A stretch of 19,145 nucleotides of DNA from Nitrospirota bacterium (GTDB lineage Bacteria; Nitrospirota_A; Leptospirillia; Leptospirillales; Leptospirillaceae), in NCBI GenBank assembly GCA_021829515.1, contig JAKBPM010000019.1, forward strand, positions 1-19,145, in the 5' to 3' direction. Each line of letters begins with the position of its first letter. Position 1 is the stretch's first letter. Below, one piece after another: positions 1-8,537 of this stretch. Both the position numbers and the translations under genes were made by a program. Under the pieces are notes generated by a model that saw only the letters and a program-made list of their open reading frames with translations, searched no databases and had not been told where the DNA came from.

Positions 1-56
1 GGTGCCGGGAAAGAACAGGCCTCTTTAGTAGGCACGTTTCAAGCAAGGGGGAAAGG

Positions 57-1088
57 TTGTCATTTTTTGCCAGAATGTTCGGTTTTCTTTCCCAGGATCT
101 GGCGATTGATCTCGGAACCGCCAATACACTGGTTTATGTTCGGGGTAAGGGTATCGTCATCAATGAGCCTTCGATTGTTGCCATAGACCAGAAAACCAAT
201 ATGATTCTGGCGATTGGCCAGGAAGCGAAGAAAATGCTGGGCCGTACACCGGGAAACATCATCGCGATTCGTCCCATGAGAAATGGTGTCATTGATAATC
301 CCGATGTTGCCCAGCAGATGATTGCCCACTTTATCAATCAGGTACACCAGAGATCGACCTTTGTTCGCCCAAGGATGGTGATCTGTATCCCCTCCCGGAT
401 CTCCCAGGTGGAGCAGCGGGCGGTGAAGGATGCGGCCCGCCTGGCCGGAGCCCGTGAGGTTTATCTGATCGAGGAGCCTCTGGCTGCGGCGATTGGAGCG
501 GGTCTACCCATTATGGAGCCCTCAGGGAACATGGTGATCGATATCGGTGGTGGAACAACCGATGTGGCGATCATTTCTCTCGGCGGGATTGTTTACAGCG
601 AATCGATCAAGGTTGCAGGTGACAGGATGGATGAAGATATCATCCAGTACATCAAGAAAAAACATAACCTCCTGATTGGCGATGCCATGGGCGAGAGGAT
701 CAAGATCGAGGTCGGGTCTGCAATTGCCGAAACGGAAGAGCGCACCATGGTGATCAAGGGCAGGGATATCATCAAGGGACTTCCGAAGACAGTCAAGATC
801 ACCGATGGAGAAATTCGGGAAGCCCTCTCCGATACGATCAGCCGCATTGTCCAGACGGTTCAGAAAACCCTTGAGAATACTCCTCCGGAACTTTCCGCCG
901 ATATTATTGACAGGGGGATTGTTCTCACAGGAGGAGGCTCGATGCTCCGCGGTCTTGATAAAAGACTTCGTGAAGAGATATGTCTTCCGATCATCACTGT
1001 GGACAATCCGCTTCAGACGGTGGTCATGGGAACCGGAAAAACTCTTGAGGAGCTTGAAGTGTTGAGGAAGGTTTCCATAGGGGGCTGA
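57..1088 (+). CDS. mreB: Rod shape-determining protein MreB (bacterial actin)
   Basis: Actin-like ATPase that polymerises under the inner membrane and directs lateral wall synthesis. The 343 residues match the usual family length (about 340-350). The phosphate-1 motif DLGTANT lies at residues 18-24. The phosphate-2 motif IDIGGGTTD is at 161-169, and the adenosine-site motif TGGGSMLRGL is at 291-300. IEEPLAAAIG near 138-147 is also typical. The start is TTG at 57, with a GGGGG stretch at 47-51 as likely ribosome binding site. An in-frame ATG at 75 has no visible Shine-Dalgarno and would trim six residues, so it is the less likely choice. It is the first gene of a run mreB-mreC-mreD-mrdA-rodA-rng on the same strand. 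The mreC start follows its stop by 3 bp, so translation is probably coupled. The promoter lies outside the window or in the short 56-bp lead. Confidence 0.97.
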   Translation: MSFFARMFGFLSQDLAIDLGTANTLVYVRGKGIVINEPSIVAIDQKTNMILAIGQEAKKMLGRTPGNIIAIRPMRNGVIDNPDVAQQMIAHFINQVHQRSTFVRPRMVICIPSRISQVEQRAVKDAARLAGAREVYLIEEPLAAAIGAGLPIMEPSGNMVIDIGGGTTDVAIISLGGIVYSESIKVAGDRMDEDIIQYIKKKHNLLIGDAMGERIKIEVGSAIAETEERTMVIKGRDIIKGLPKTVKITDGEIREALSDTISRIVQTVQKTLENTPPELSADIIDRGIVLTGGGSMLRGLDKRLREEICLPIITVDNPLQTVVMGTGKTLEELEVLRKVSIGG

Positions 1089-1091
1089 TCT

Positions 1092-1955
1092 TTGGAAAAG
1101 CCTCGACTCCAGGGGAAACCGCCAAGAATACTGGTTCCTTTTTTGATTGTCCTGCTTGTTGTTTTGGTGATCCTCGGTTTTTACCCAAGACTCTTTCGGG
1201 CGATGTTTGTGACAGCTCCTGAAAGCCTGTTCGGCGGTTTTTTATCGGGAGTCTCATCCGGATCCCGGCAAGCAGGCTCTCTTTGGAGCAATTATCTTGA
1301 CCTTGTAGCGGTGAAGAAAGAAAACGAAGGGCTGAAGAAAGAGATTGCCCTCCTGTCCCGCAGGCTTTATCAATCGAGGGACCTGTTTTTTCAAAATGCC
1401 CAGATGAGGGCTCTTCTCTCTCTTAGAAATCGGGTTGTGACGCCGGGCACATCCTGCAGTGTCATGGCGATCAATCCCACTTCTGGCCACAGGACATTTC
1501 TTCTGGATTGCGGGTCGGCTGATGGTATCAAAGAGAAATCCGGCGTCGTTGGCTCTTTTGGTGTATTGGGTTATGTCGTCCGGGTTTTTCCGCATTTCAG
1601 TCAGGTCCTGTGGATTGAGGACACTTATTTTGCTTTGGAAGCCAGGATCCCGGGAATCCCTGATTCTGGTATCATTCACGGGCAGGGGCAGGGCAAGAGC
1701 CTGCGTTTGAAATATCTCCCGATCCTGGCAGCTGTTAAGGTTGGTGACCCTGTTGAAACAACTGGTGAGGATGGCATATTCCCTCAGGGCGTTCCCATTG
1801 GAAGTGTTCGAGCGGTTGGAAAAAGGGAAAAGATGCTGTTCCATCAGGTTCAGGTTGTACCTTCAGAGCATTTGAATGATCTTCATTATGTATATGTTTT
1901 TTCGCCGGAGCATCATTGGTCGGATCATCAGCTTGTTGGTGCCCAGCCTAAATGA
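1092..1955 (+). CDS. mreC: Rod shape-determining protein MreC
   Basis: Bitopic membrane protein of the elongation machinery; its periplasmic domain is known to contact PBP2. In the sequence, a basic N-terminus is followed by a hydrophobic membrane segment at about residues 15-32. A coiled-coil-like stretch rich in E/K/L follows (about 68-95), then a beta-rich region with VGSFGVLGYVVRV, matching the MreC domain. Length is 287 aa, typical for the family. The start is TTG at 1092, 3 bp after the mreB stop, with GGGGG at 1080-1084 placed 7 nt upstream. The 3' end overlaps mreD in an ATGA arrangement, which supports coupled translation. Identification rests on domain layout and on its position between mreB and mreD; MreC sequences are poorly conserved. 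Confidence 0.95.
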   Translation: MEKPRLQGKPPRILVPFLIVLLVVLVILGFYPRLFRAMFVTAPESLFGGFLSGVSSGSRQAGSLWSNYLDLVAVKKENEGLKKEIALLSRRLYQSRDLFFQNAQMRALLSLRNRVVTPGTSCSVMAINPTSGHRTFLLDCGSADGIKEKSGVVGSFGVLGYVVRVFPHFSQVLWIEDTYFALEARIPGIPDSGIIHGQGQGKSLRLKYLPILAAVKVGDPVETTGEDGIFPQGVPIGSVRAVGKREKMLFHQVQVVPSEHLNDLHYVYVFSPEHHWSDHQLVGAQPK

Positions 1956-2461
1956 GATGGTTTTACCGGGTTCTGCTCCTTTTGATTCTGTTGCTGTTGT
2001 CTTCTGTTGTTGCACTGAAATGGCCTCCTCTTTTGTGGATTGACTGGCTGGTTCCGATCTTGTTTTTTGGACTTCGAAATACCCCCCTGCTGGCGGCAAT
2101 TGCCTGCGCGGTTCTGATGGGGACGGTGTTGACACTGTTTTCGATGGATCCGATGTTTGAGCTTGTCGCAAAGTCAGTTCTGGTTTCGATTTTAATTGTA
2201 TGGCTGTTCCCCCTGATCCAGTGGAACCATCCCAAAAATGCGCTGGTTGCCTGGTGGGGGGTATTGATGATGGATGGGTTTGCTTCCGTGATGCTGCCGC
2301 ACCTTCTGGGGCATGGAGCTCCCGAAGTCGGGCAGGCCCCCGATTGGATGCGCCTGTTGGCAACCGGAATCCTAGGATCTCTTTTTGTGGGAATATTGTA
2401 TGGATCAGGGCAGCTTGGTTTTTCCAGGCTTGAATCCGTGTCCAAGAAATTGGTCAGATAA
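1952..2461 (+). CDS. mreD: Rod shape-determining protein MreD
   Basis: Small polytopic inner-membrane protein of the rod complex. The 169 residues contain about five or six hydrophobic segments (near 4-22, 27-43, 47-63, 70-90, 98-116 and 133-153) separated by short loops, with a basic C-terminus. The ATG at 1952 overlaps the mreC stop codon (ATGA), so expression is probably coupled to mreC. MreD proteins diverge strongly in sequence, so the call rests on size, hydrophobicity and position between mreC and mrdA. A 101-bp gap with no obvious terminator separates it from mrdA. Confidence 0.9.
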   Translation: MRWFYRVLLLLILLLLSSVVALKWPPLLWIDWLVPILFFGLRNTPLLAAIACAVLMGTVLTLFSMDPMFELVAKSVLVSILIVWLFPLIQWNHPKNALVAWWGVLMMDGFASVMLPHLLGHGAPEVGQAPDWMRLLATGILGSLFVGILYGSGQLGFSRLESVSKKLVR

Positions 2462-2562
2462 TCCCTGTTCGTTCCCGATCAGAGAACTTCATTAGGAAAA
2501 AGACCCATCCCTGGATGTTTTGGGAAGAAGAATCCTTTCTGACATTCCTGTGAGGGTGGTGT

Positions 2563-4470
2563 GTGAAGTCGTTTCAGGGATTACCCTTTACCGGGCGAAG
2601 GCCCATGGTTCTTAGAGAAGATGCTCCCGCTCTGGGACTTTCAGGGGACAGCCTTCTTTTTAAGCTTCCCAAAACTCCTCAGGGCAGGTTCAGGATCCTC
2701 CTTGTCCTTATCGGAGTGGGTGTTGCCGTTCTCCTCCTTCGACTTTTTACCGTCCAGATCACCGAGCATGAAAAATACCTCCGATTGGCCAATGGAAACA
2801 TCCTGAGAATTGTCCCCCTTCCTCCCCTTCGTGGTCCTATCCTCGACCGAAATGGGGAGATTCTTGTCAGCAATAACATGAATTTCGCTGTTTCCCTTAT
2901 TCAATACGGACTTAAAGGTAATGAAGACCAGATCATGGACCGACTTTCCCGGGATCTGGGTGTGCCGGTGTCCGAGATTGAGGACACCTTCGACAAGGTC
3001 AGGGATATCCTTCCTCCGTACCTCCCCATTCCCCTTCTGACCCATTTGACGATTGCCCAGCTCGCGAGAGTCCAGATGGATCTCTGGCGGCTTCATGGCG
3101 TTGTGATCCAGGCCATTCCCGATCGCCGTTATACAAAGGGGGATCTGGCTGCCCACATGCTGGGATATGTCGGCTCGCTATCCGTCGCAGACATGAAAAG
3201 TTCTTATGCCCGCCATTTTCCACCGGGGACCGGAATAGGGAAAACAGGTTTGGAAAAGGAGTATGACTCTCTTCTGCAGGGAACTCCCGGGGAAGACCGA
3301 AATCTGGTGGATTCCCAGGGGGATGTCATCAAAAAGCTGTCTCCGACTTTGCCGACGGAAGGACATGCTCTTCGCCTGACAATTGACTGGCGCCTCCAGA
3401 AGGTTGCTGAAGATGCACTGGGTGACAGGAAAGGTGCTGTTGTGGCGCTTGACCCCAGGAATGGACAGGTGCTTGTGATGGCCAGCCACCCGTCCTATGA
3501 TCCCAATCTGGTTTCAGGAACCATGTCTCGCCATTTGTGGGCAACGCTCCTTTCGGATCCCAGAACACCCCTTTCGAACCGCGGCGTTCAGGGAACTTAC
3601 CCTCCCGGCTCTGTCTTTAAAATCGTGACGACGATGGCAGGGCTGGATTCCGGCGCGATTGATCCATCCCGAGAGTTTTACTGCAATGGGATTCTGCACC
3701 TCCATGGATGGGATTTTCATGACTGGAAAAAGGGAGGGCATGGTCATATTTATCTGAAGCAGGCGATCATGCAGTCTTGCGATATCTTTTTTTATCGTGC
3801 GGGAATGGCGATTGGACCGGACCGGATGGCAGCTTATGCGAGAACGTTTGGTTTGGGAGAGAAGACAGGAATTGACTTGCCATCCGAGGCTTCTGGCCTT
3901 GTTCCGGACCGGAAGTGGAAGAAGAAGCGATTCAACCAGCCCTGGTATCCTGGGGAGAGTCTGCCGTTTGCGATCGGGCAAGGTTACCTGACGGTAACCC
4001 CTCTTCAAATGGCTCGCCTGATGGCGGTTGTGGCAAACCAGGGGACTCTTGTGACACCCCATCTTTTACTTGATGCCAGCGGCTCCTCCGTCCGGACGGT
4101 ACCTACTGGTCTTCCGCTTGACCATTTCGAGCCGGTTCGGGAAGGGTTATGGGAGGTGGTCAACAATCCGTCCGGGACCGGACGACCCGTTAAGATGAAG
4201 GAAATGGAAATAGCGGGAAAAACAGGAACCGCTCAGGTGATTTCCAATCGGGGGCCAAGTGGTCCTGGCCATCACAAGATTCGGGCACACTCCTGGTTCG
4301 TGGGATTTGCCCCCTTCGCCGCTCCCAAAATCGTTGTTGCCGTTTTGATTGAAAACGGAGGGGATGGAGGGGATACCGCCGGTCCGGTCGCGAGGCAGGT
4401 CTTCAAGCTATTTTATGAAGACTACATCAAGGGAGCTGCCCCGGCTCCTGTTACAGGAGCCCAAAAGTGA
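2563..4470 (+). CDS. mrdA: Penicillin-binding protein 2, elongation-specific transpeptidase
   Basis: Class B penicillin-binding protein that cross-links peptidoglycan during cell elongation, working with RodA. A short cytoplasmic tail is followed by one membrane anchor (about 43-62). A dimerisation/pedestal domain comes next (RGPILDRNGEIL at 90-101 is characteristic), then the transpeptidase domain. Its three active-site motifs are all present: SVFK with nucleophile Ser350, SCD at 405-407 and KTGT at 553-556. Length is 635 aa, normal for PBP2. The start is GTG at 2563, with GAGGG at 2552-2556 upstream; an ATG at 2605 lacks a ribosome binding site. The gene ends in a GTGA overlap with rodA, the usual PBP2-SEDS pairing. 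FtsI is unlikely because the gene sits in the mre cluster beside rodA. Confidence 0.96.
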   Translation: MKSFQGLPFTGRRPMVLREDAPALGLSGDSLLFKLPKTPQGRFRILLVLIGVGVAVLLLRLFTVQITEHEKYLRLANGNILRIVPLPPLRGPILDRNGEILVSNNMNFAVSLIQYGLKGNEDQIMDRLSRDLGVPVSEIEDTFDKVRDILPPYLPIPLLTHLTIAQLARVQMDLWRLHGVVIQAIPDRRYTKGDLAAHMLGYVGSLSVADMKSSYARHFPPGTGIGKTGLEKEYDSLLQGTPGEDRNLVDSQGDVIKKLSPTLPTEGHALRLTIDWRLQKVAEDALGDRKGAVVALDPRNGQVLVMASHPSYDPNLVSGTMSRHLWATLLSDPRTPLSNRGVQGTYPPGSVFKIVTTMAGLDSGAIDPSREFYCNGILHLHGWDFHDWKKGGHGHIYLKQAIMQSCDIFFYRAGMAIGPDRMAAYARTFGLGEKTGIDLPSEASGLVPDRKWKKKRFNQPWYPGESLPFAIGQGYLTVTPLQMARLMAVVANQGTLVTPHLLLDASGSSVRTVPTGLPLDHFEPVREGLWEVVNNPSGTGRPVKMKEMEIAGKTGTAQVISNRGPSGPGHHKIRAHSWFVGFAPFAAPKIVVAVLIENGGDGGDTAGPVARQVFKLFYEDYIKGAAPAPVTGAQK

Positions 4471-5561
4471 GAACAGGGTTGCCCGTTTCTTATATCCTCC
4501 GTTCCAACAGTACTTTTTTGGGCGTGATCCTTGTCATGATTTCCCTTGGACTCTTGACCCAATACTCGATCGACTGGCATCTGGCCTTGAAACAGGGCGT
4601 CTGGGCGATTGTGGGAATTGCCCTGTTCTGGATTTGCCTGATGGTTCCCTATAAGACATTTTTACAGAAAAGTCCTTATATTTATTCGGTTCTCTTTATC
4701 TTGCTGATCCTTGTTCGTCTGGTGGGCCATGAAAGCCATGGGGCGAGGCGATGGCTTGGGATGGGGCCGATCATGATCCAGCCATCCGAGTTTATGAAGC
4801 TGGCCTTGCTGTTTATGCTGATCTACCTCTTTGCACGGGAGCCTTCCTTTGAGGGATTGCGGGTAGACAGGATCCTTCTGGCTTTTCTCCTGACATTGCT
4901 TCCTGCCTATCTCATTTCAAAACAGCCAGATCTGGGAACAGCCCTGGGATTGATCTTCACACTCGCGATCTTTCTCGTTCTGCGAGGGATCAGGGCACAT
5001 ACGTTTTTCCTGACAGCGCTGGCATCTGTGACGGCACTTCCCATTGCATGGCAACTGATCTGGACACACCTCCATTCTTTCCAGAAGGACAGAATCAGGA
5101 CATTTCTGAATCCGGAAGCCGATCCGATGGGGCTTGGTTATCATACGTTGCAATCGATGGTGGCGGTCGGCTCGGGAGGTTTATGGGGGCAGGGAATCCA
5201 TGGGGCAACCCAGGTCAAGTTCCGGTATCTTCCCGGCGCTTCGACGGACTTTGCCTTTGCCGTTTTTTCAGAGGAATGGGGTTTTTTAGGGGCTCTTTTT
5301 TTGATTGCCCTGAATATGCTGATTTTGTGGTTCGGCTTTGAAACAGCCATGACTGCAAGTGATCCAAAAGGGTTTTATCTGGCAGCCGGGTTGACAGGTG
5401 TATTTGGCGTCAGTTTTTTGATCAACGCCGGGATGGTGGTGGGTGTCTTGCCGGTGGTGGGAATTCCCATGCCATTTATGAGTTATGGCGGTTCCGCTCT
5501 TTTGATGACAATGGTTGGACTGGCATTGATCCTGAATGTTCGATTGAGGGAATGCGGATAA
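4467..5561 (+). CDS. rodA: SEDS peptidoglycan glycosyltransferase RodA
   Basis: Multi-span SEDS-family enzyme that polymerises lipid II into glycan strands for side-wall growth, in complex with PBP2. The 364 residues show about ten membrane segments. Hallmarks are QPSEFMKL at 105-112, KQPDLGTAL at 153-161, and STDFAFAVFSEE, whose Asp261 aligns with the essential aspartate (Asp262) of E. coli RodA. The C-terminal GIPMPFMSYGGS is at 332-343. The start is GTG at 4467, overlapping the mrdA stop, with AGGAG at 4455-4459 seven bases upstream. RodA is preferred over FtsW because of the adjacent PBP2 and mreBCD genes. Confidence 0.96.
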   Translation: MRTGLPVSYILRSNSTFLGVILVMISLGLLTQYSIDWHLALKQGVWAIVGIALFWICLMVPYKTFLQKSPYIYSVLFILLILVRLVGHESHGARRWLGMGPIMIQPSEFMKLALLFMLIYLFAREPSFEGLRVDRILLAFLLTLLPAYLISKQPDLGTALGLIFTLAIFLVLRGIRAHTFFLTALASVTALPIAWQLIWTHLHSFQKDRIRTFLNPEADPMGLGYHTLQSMVAVGSGGLWGQGIHGATQVKFRYLPGASTDFAFAVFSEEWGFLGALFLIALNMLILWFGFETAMTASDPKGFYLAAGLTGVFGVSFLINAGMVVGVLPVVGIPMPFMSYGGSALLMTMVGLALILNVRLRECG

Positions 5562-5678
5562 TTCGCTTTGCGGCCAGAGGATAGGGACAAGATTCCTTTC
5601 TTCTGTCGCAAGATAATCTGTGGTAATGAGGAAATTGGTTTTTATTGATCAAATCCAAAGAAAGGTTCTGGTGGCTTC

Positions 5679-7235
5679 ATGATGCAAAAAATTTTAATCC
5701 ATGTAACGAATGAAGAAACGAAGGTTGCATTGATGGAGGACAATCATCTGGCAGAGTTTTTCTTTGAAAGGAAACGTTCAGCCGGTATTGTCGGAAATAT
5801 ATACAAGGGAAGGGTTGGCAAGGTCCTTCCGGGAATGCAGGCCGCTTTTGTCGACATTGGTCTTGAGAAGGCCGCTTTTTTGTATGTGGATGATATCTTT
5901 GTCGAGGGAAGTGACGCGGTTCCGGAAACCATGGAGATTGAAAAGCCTGTTGCTCCGGAAGTTTCGGAAGTTCCCGCCGAGGAGCAGGCGAATCATCATG
6001 AGCCGGCCAAAAAGCATGTCAAGAAATCCATCGAGGAAATCCTGGTTGAAGGGCAGGAGATTCTTCTCCAGCTGACAAAGGAGCCGATCAGTACAAAAGG
6101 CCCCCGATCAACAAGCTATATCAGTTTGCCTGGTCGATATCTTGTCTATATGCCTCAGGTCAATCATGTGGGAGTCTCGAGAAGGATTACGGATGAGGAT
6201 GAGCGCAATCGCCTAAAGGAATTGGTCAACAATTACAGGAATGAAAAGGGTGGATTCATCATTCGGACTGTTGCAGAAGGAATGACCGAAGCGGAAGCCC
6301 AGTCCGACATGGTCTTCCTCGAACTTCTTTGGCAGGACATTCTGGCAAAAAGTGCCCAGATCAAGGCTCCTTCCTTGGTTAGGGAAGATCTGGATGTCGT
6401 TTTCAGGACGATCAGGGATTATCTGACTCCGGAGGTGGATTCCCTTATCATTGATGATCGGAAGCAGTATGAACGGATCAAGGAGTTTGCATCCCTGTAC
6501 CTTCCGGATTATGCCGACAGGATCAAATTTTGGGAGGGGGAGAAGCCCCTCTTTACCGAATATGATGTCGACCGGCAGCTTTCAAAGGCTATGGAGAAGA
6601 AGGTATGGCTCAAGTCAGGCGGTTATCTGGTGATTGACAGGGCCGAGGCGCTGACGGTGATTGACGTCAATACAGGCCGTTTTGTTGGCGGCAATGACCC
6701 GGAAGAAACGATTCTTCAGACAAATGTCGAGGCTGTTACAGAAATCGCAAGACAGATCCGGCTCAGAAATGTGGGTGGGATCATTATTATCGACTTTATT
6801 GACATGGAAAAGGAAAAAAACAGGGAGCGCGTTTTTCAGGGATTGCAGGAGGCTCTGTCCAGAGACAAGGCCCGAACGAATGCACTTAAGATTTCGGATC
6901 TGGGACTGGTGGAAATGTCGAGAAAACGGGTCAGGGAAGACCTTGTTCACCTGTTGGGAGAGACTTGTGCCTACTGTGAAGGGAAAGGGTATACGAAATC
7001 CCTGAGAACGATCATCTACGAGATTCTGGAAGAACTCAGGCATGTTCCCGTCGGATCAAGACAGCCAGGAAAAGATCGAAAGGTGGTTTTGTACGTTCAT
7101 CCTGATGTTCAGGTGGCGCTTCAGGAAGAAGAAAGGGATTTCCTTGTGGCTGTTGAGAAAAAGATCAACCGTCAGGTGATTGTCAAGAGTGATCCACTCT
7201 CCCACATAGAAGAGTTTTCAGTGATCGCGCCCTGA
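5679..7235 (+). CDS. rng: Ribonuclease G/E family endoribonuclease
   Basis: Single-strand-specific, Mg-dependent endonuclease used in rRNA maturation and mRNA decay. The 518 residues carry the catalytic core only, without the long disordered tail of E. coli RNase E, so RNase G is the better name. An S1-like domain starts near residue 38 (GNIYKGRVGKVLPGMQAAFVDIG). It is interrupted by an acidic, Pro/His-containing insert at about 76-115 that looks longer than in E. coli RNase G. Metal-binding aspartates are Asp329 (VIDVNTG) and Asp372 (IIDFIDM). Their 43-residue spacing equals that of E. coli RNase E Asp303/Asp346. The Zn-link CAYC (Cys430/Cys433) is also at the expected distance. ATGs at 5679 and 5682 are both possible starts; ribosome binding is weak (GGTGG at 5670-5674). 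The gene follows rodA by 117 bp. In E. coli rng also lies downstream of mreBCD. Confidence 0.95.
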   Translation: MMQKILIHVTNEETKVALMEDNHLAEFFFERKRSAGIVGNIYKGRVGKVLPGMQAAFVDIGLEKAAFLYVDDIFVEGSDAVPETMEIEKPVAPEVSEVPAEEQANHHEPAKKHVKKSIEEILVEGQEILLQLTKEPISTKGPRSTSYISLPGRYLVYMPQVNHVGVSRRITDEDERNRLKELVNNYRNEKGGFIIRTVAEGMTEAEAQSDMVFLELLWQDILAKSAQIKAPSLVREDLDVVFRTIRDYLTPEVDSLIIDDRKQYERIKEFASLYLPDYADRIKFWEGEKPLFTEYDVDRQLSKAMEKKVWLKSGGYLVIDRAEALTVIDVNTGRFVGGNDPEETILQTNVEAVTEIARQIRLRNVGGIIIIDFIDMEKEKNRERVFQGLQEALSRDKARTNALKISDLGLVEMSRKRVREDLVHLLGETCAYCEGKGYTKSLRTIIYEILEELRHVPVGSRQPGKDRKVVLYVHPDVQVALQEEERDFLVAVEKKINRQVIVKSDPLSHIEEFSVIAP

Positions 7236-7249
7236 TCGACAACCCGTTA

Positions 7250-7293
7250 TGGAGAGTTCACCCCATCGATCCGTTCATGGGGTGAACTCTCCA
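7250..7293. terminator. Perfect 17-bp inverted repeat between convergent genes
   Basis: Positions 7250-7266 are perfectly complementary to 7277-7293, leaving a 10-nt loop at 7267-7276. The repeat sits 15 bp after the rng stop and 17 bp before the end of the minus-strand gene at 7310, so it probably ends transcription from both sides. Neither side has a T-run after the stem, so it is not a classical rho-independent terminator. It may instead block 3'-exonuclease or assist another termination mode. The structure is seen directly; the role is inferred. Confidence 0.6.
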
Positions 7294-7309
7294 CCTTCTG
7301 TTGGTCGGT

Positions 7310-8149
7310 TTACAGAAGAATCCCGTTTTCGAGAAACAGGAACCCTGAAAAAGCTTGTCCGAAAAGAATAAAGAGAAGTGCGACATATAAAAGGCCGGTT
7401 GCTGCTTGAGTGGCGTGCATCTTGACCGTCTTGAGGGACAAGACCGAAATGACAATTCCTCCGATAATCCCAAGAAGAAGTCTCCCCCATACATAAAGTC
7501 CCTGAAACGATTCAAGCTTCAGTGCCTGCGCAAAATCCGGACTGACCTTGAGATCGTAAGCTGTTTCAAGAATAGTGACTCCTGATACAAAGAACATGAC
7601 CCAGACCATAATTCTGGTGAGAAACAGAAGCGGTTCAATGGGCAGTGTCGGGTTGGTCAGATAGAAATGACCCATATTCATGGCAAGAAGGACAACTCCC
7701 AGCAAAAAGGCTGAACTGAGGAAAGAGAAGACGACCAGAAGGTTCTTGGGTGACGGAGACCAATCGGGAAGCAGAGCAAGGATGAGGCATGAAAGGGAAA
7801 TAAGGTGCAGAAGTGCCGCAACCGTGCCGATCTGACGGGATCGGGGTTGCTGATTTTTCCAATTACCGAAATAAACGATGACATTGTAGAGGATCAGGAC
7901 AAGAATCCCGGCGGTAAGAAAGAGGACTGAGAGATTGCCCACATGGCGATAGTCTTCCGAGAGGAGTCCCGTATAGGTTGTTGGGCCCATAAAGAAAAGT
8001 GCCATCCCGGACAGGATCAGGAAAATTGTTCCGTGAAGCCGGTAAAAGGTTCTGCTGACCCTGTCGAATCGATTCATGAACGAAAGGAGGTAAAGTCCTC
8101 CTGCAGATGTTTCAAGGAGGAGAGTGCCGAATACACCGGGGTGAAACAT
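7310..8149 (-). CDS. Predicted eight-span membrane protein of unknown function
   Basis: I do not recognise the family. The 279 residues show about eight hydrophobic segments (roughly 6-25, 40-58, 71-94, 107-127, 137-158, 177-197, 216-240 and 250-273). Histidines are spread through the protein: His3, His39, His69, His115, His161 and His245. His161 lies in the striking stretch MGHFYLTNPTLPIEPL (159-174) between segments five and six, which looks like a conserved family signature. Several His residues near membrane segments would fit haem or quinone interaction, but no canonical motif proves this. The ATG at 8149 begins one base after the folB stop, so it is the last gene of a three-gene minus-strand unit with folB and a CcmI-like lipoprotein gene. 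An AAGGA lies about ten bases upstream of the start. Confidence 0.85.
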   Translation of the reverse strand: MFHPGVFGTLLLETSAGGLYLLSFMNRFDRVSRTFYRLHGTIFLILSGMALFFMGPTTYTGLLSEDYRHVGNLSVLFLTAGILVLILYNVIVYFGNWKNQQPRSRQIGTVAALLHLISLSCLILALLPDWSPSPKNLLVVFSFLSSAFLLGVVLLAMNMGHFYLTNPTLPIEPLLFLTRIMVWVMFFVSGVTILETAYDLKVSPDFAQALKLESFQGLYVWGRLLLGIIGGIVISVLSLKTVKMHATQAATGLLYVALLFILFGQAFSGFLFLENGILL

Positions 8150-8150
8150 G

Positions 8151-8537
8151 TCAGATGATTCCTTCTCTGTTTAGGGTGATTCTGATGGAAACATCCGCTC
8201 CTGTTTCCCGAAGGAGAGGAGATGGAGTTTTTGTCAGTGTGAGGGACATTTTGGATATCCCCGGAAGGGTGTCCAATATGTGTTTTCCCAAAAGATAGCC
8301 GAGACTTTCAAGGAGATGAGGTGTTAGGGACGATGAGAACTCTTTGATGGCCGACGCGAGGCGGGCATAGTCGACAGTGTCTTCGATCCGGTCAGTGAGA
8401 TGGGATCGATTCCCTTTTGGGTCGAGAGTGAAAATACCAGAAAAAAGGATGGTCTGGAGTTGTGAACGCTCATTTTCCGTAACGCCCATATGCATGGGAA
8501 GAATAAGATTTGAGAGAAGGATTTCTGTATCCACCAT
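8151..8537 (-). CDS. folB: Dihydroneopterin aldolase (FolB-like)
   Basis: Folate-pathway enzyme converting 7,8-dihydroneopterin to 6-hydroxymethyl-dihydropterin and glycolaldehyde, acting in the cytoplasm as an oligomer. The 128-residue length and pattern fit FolB. GVTENER near residues 18-24 contains Glu21, aligned with Glu22 of S. aureus DHNA. DTVDYARL supplies Tyr57, and LLESLGYLLG supplies Glu77, the pterin anchor. LTLTKTPSP supplies Lys103, the catalytic lysine. I chose ATG at 8537, which overlaps the upstream stop as TGATG. A TTG three bases earlier (8540) is also in frame and has an AGGA about nine bases upstream, so the start is uncertain by one residue. It sits between a lipoprotein gene and a membrane protein gene, with no other folate gene in the window. 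Confidence 0.85.
   Translation of the reverse strand: MVDTEILLSNLILPMHMGVTENERSQLQTILFSGIFTLDPKGNRSHLTDRIEDTVDYARLASAIKEFSSSLTPHLLESLGYLLGKHILDTLPGISKMSLTLTKTPSPLLRETGADVSIRITLNREGII

Noticed and set aside
1254..2445. Long minus-strand frames opposite mreC and mreD
   Set aside because: They are antisense to well-supported genes and lack any family pattern.
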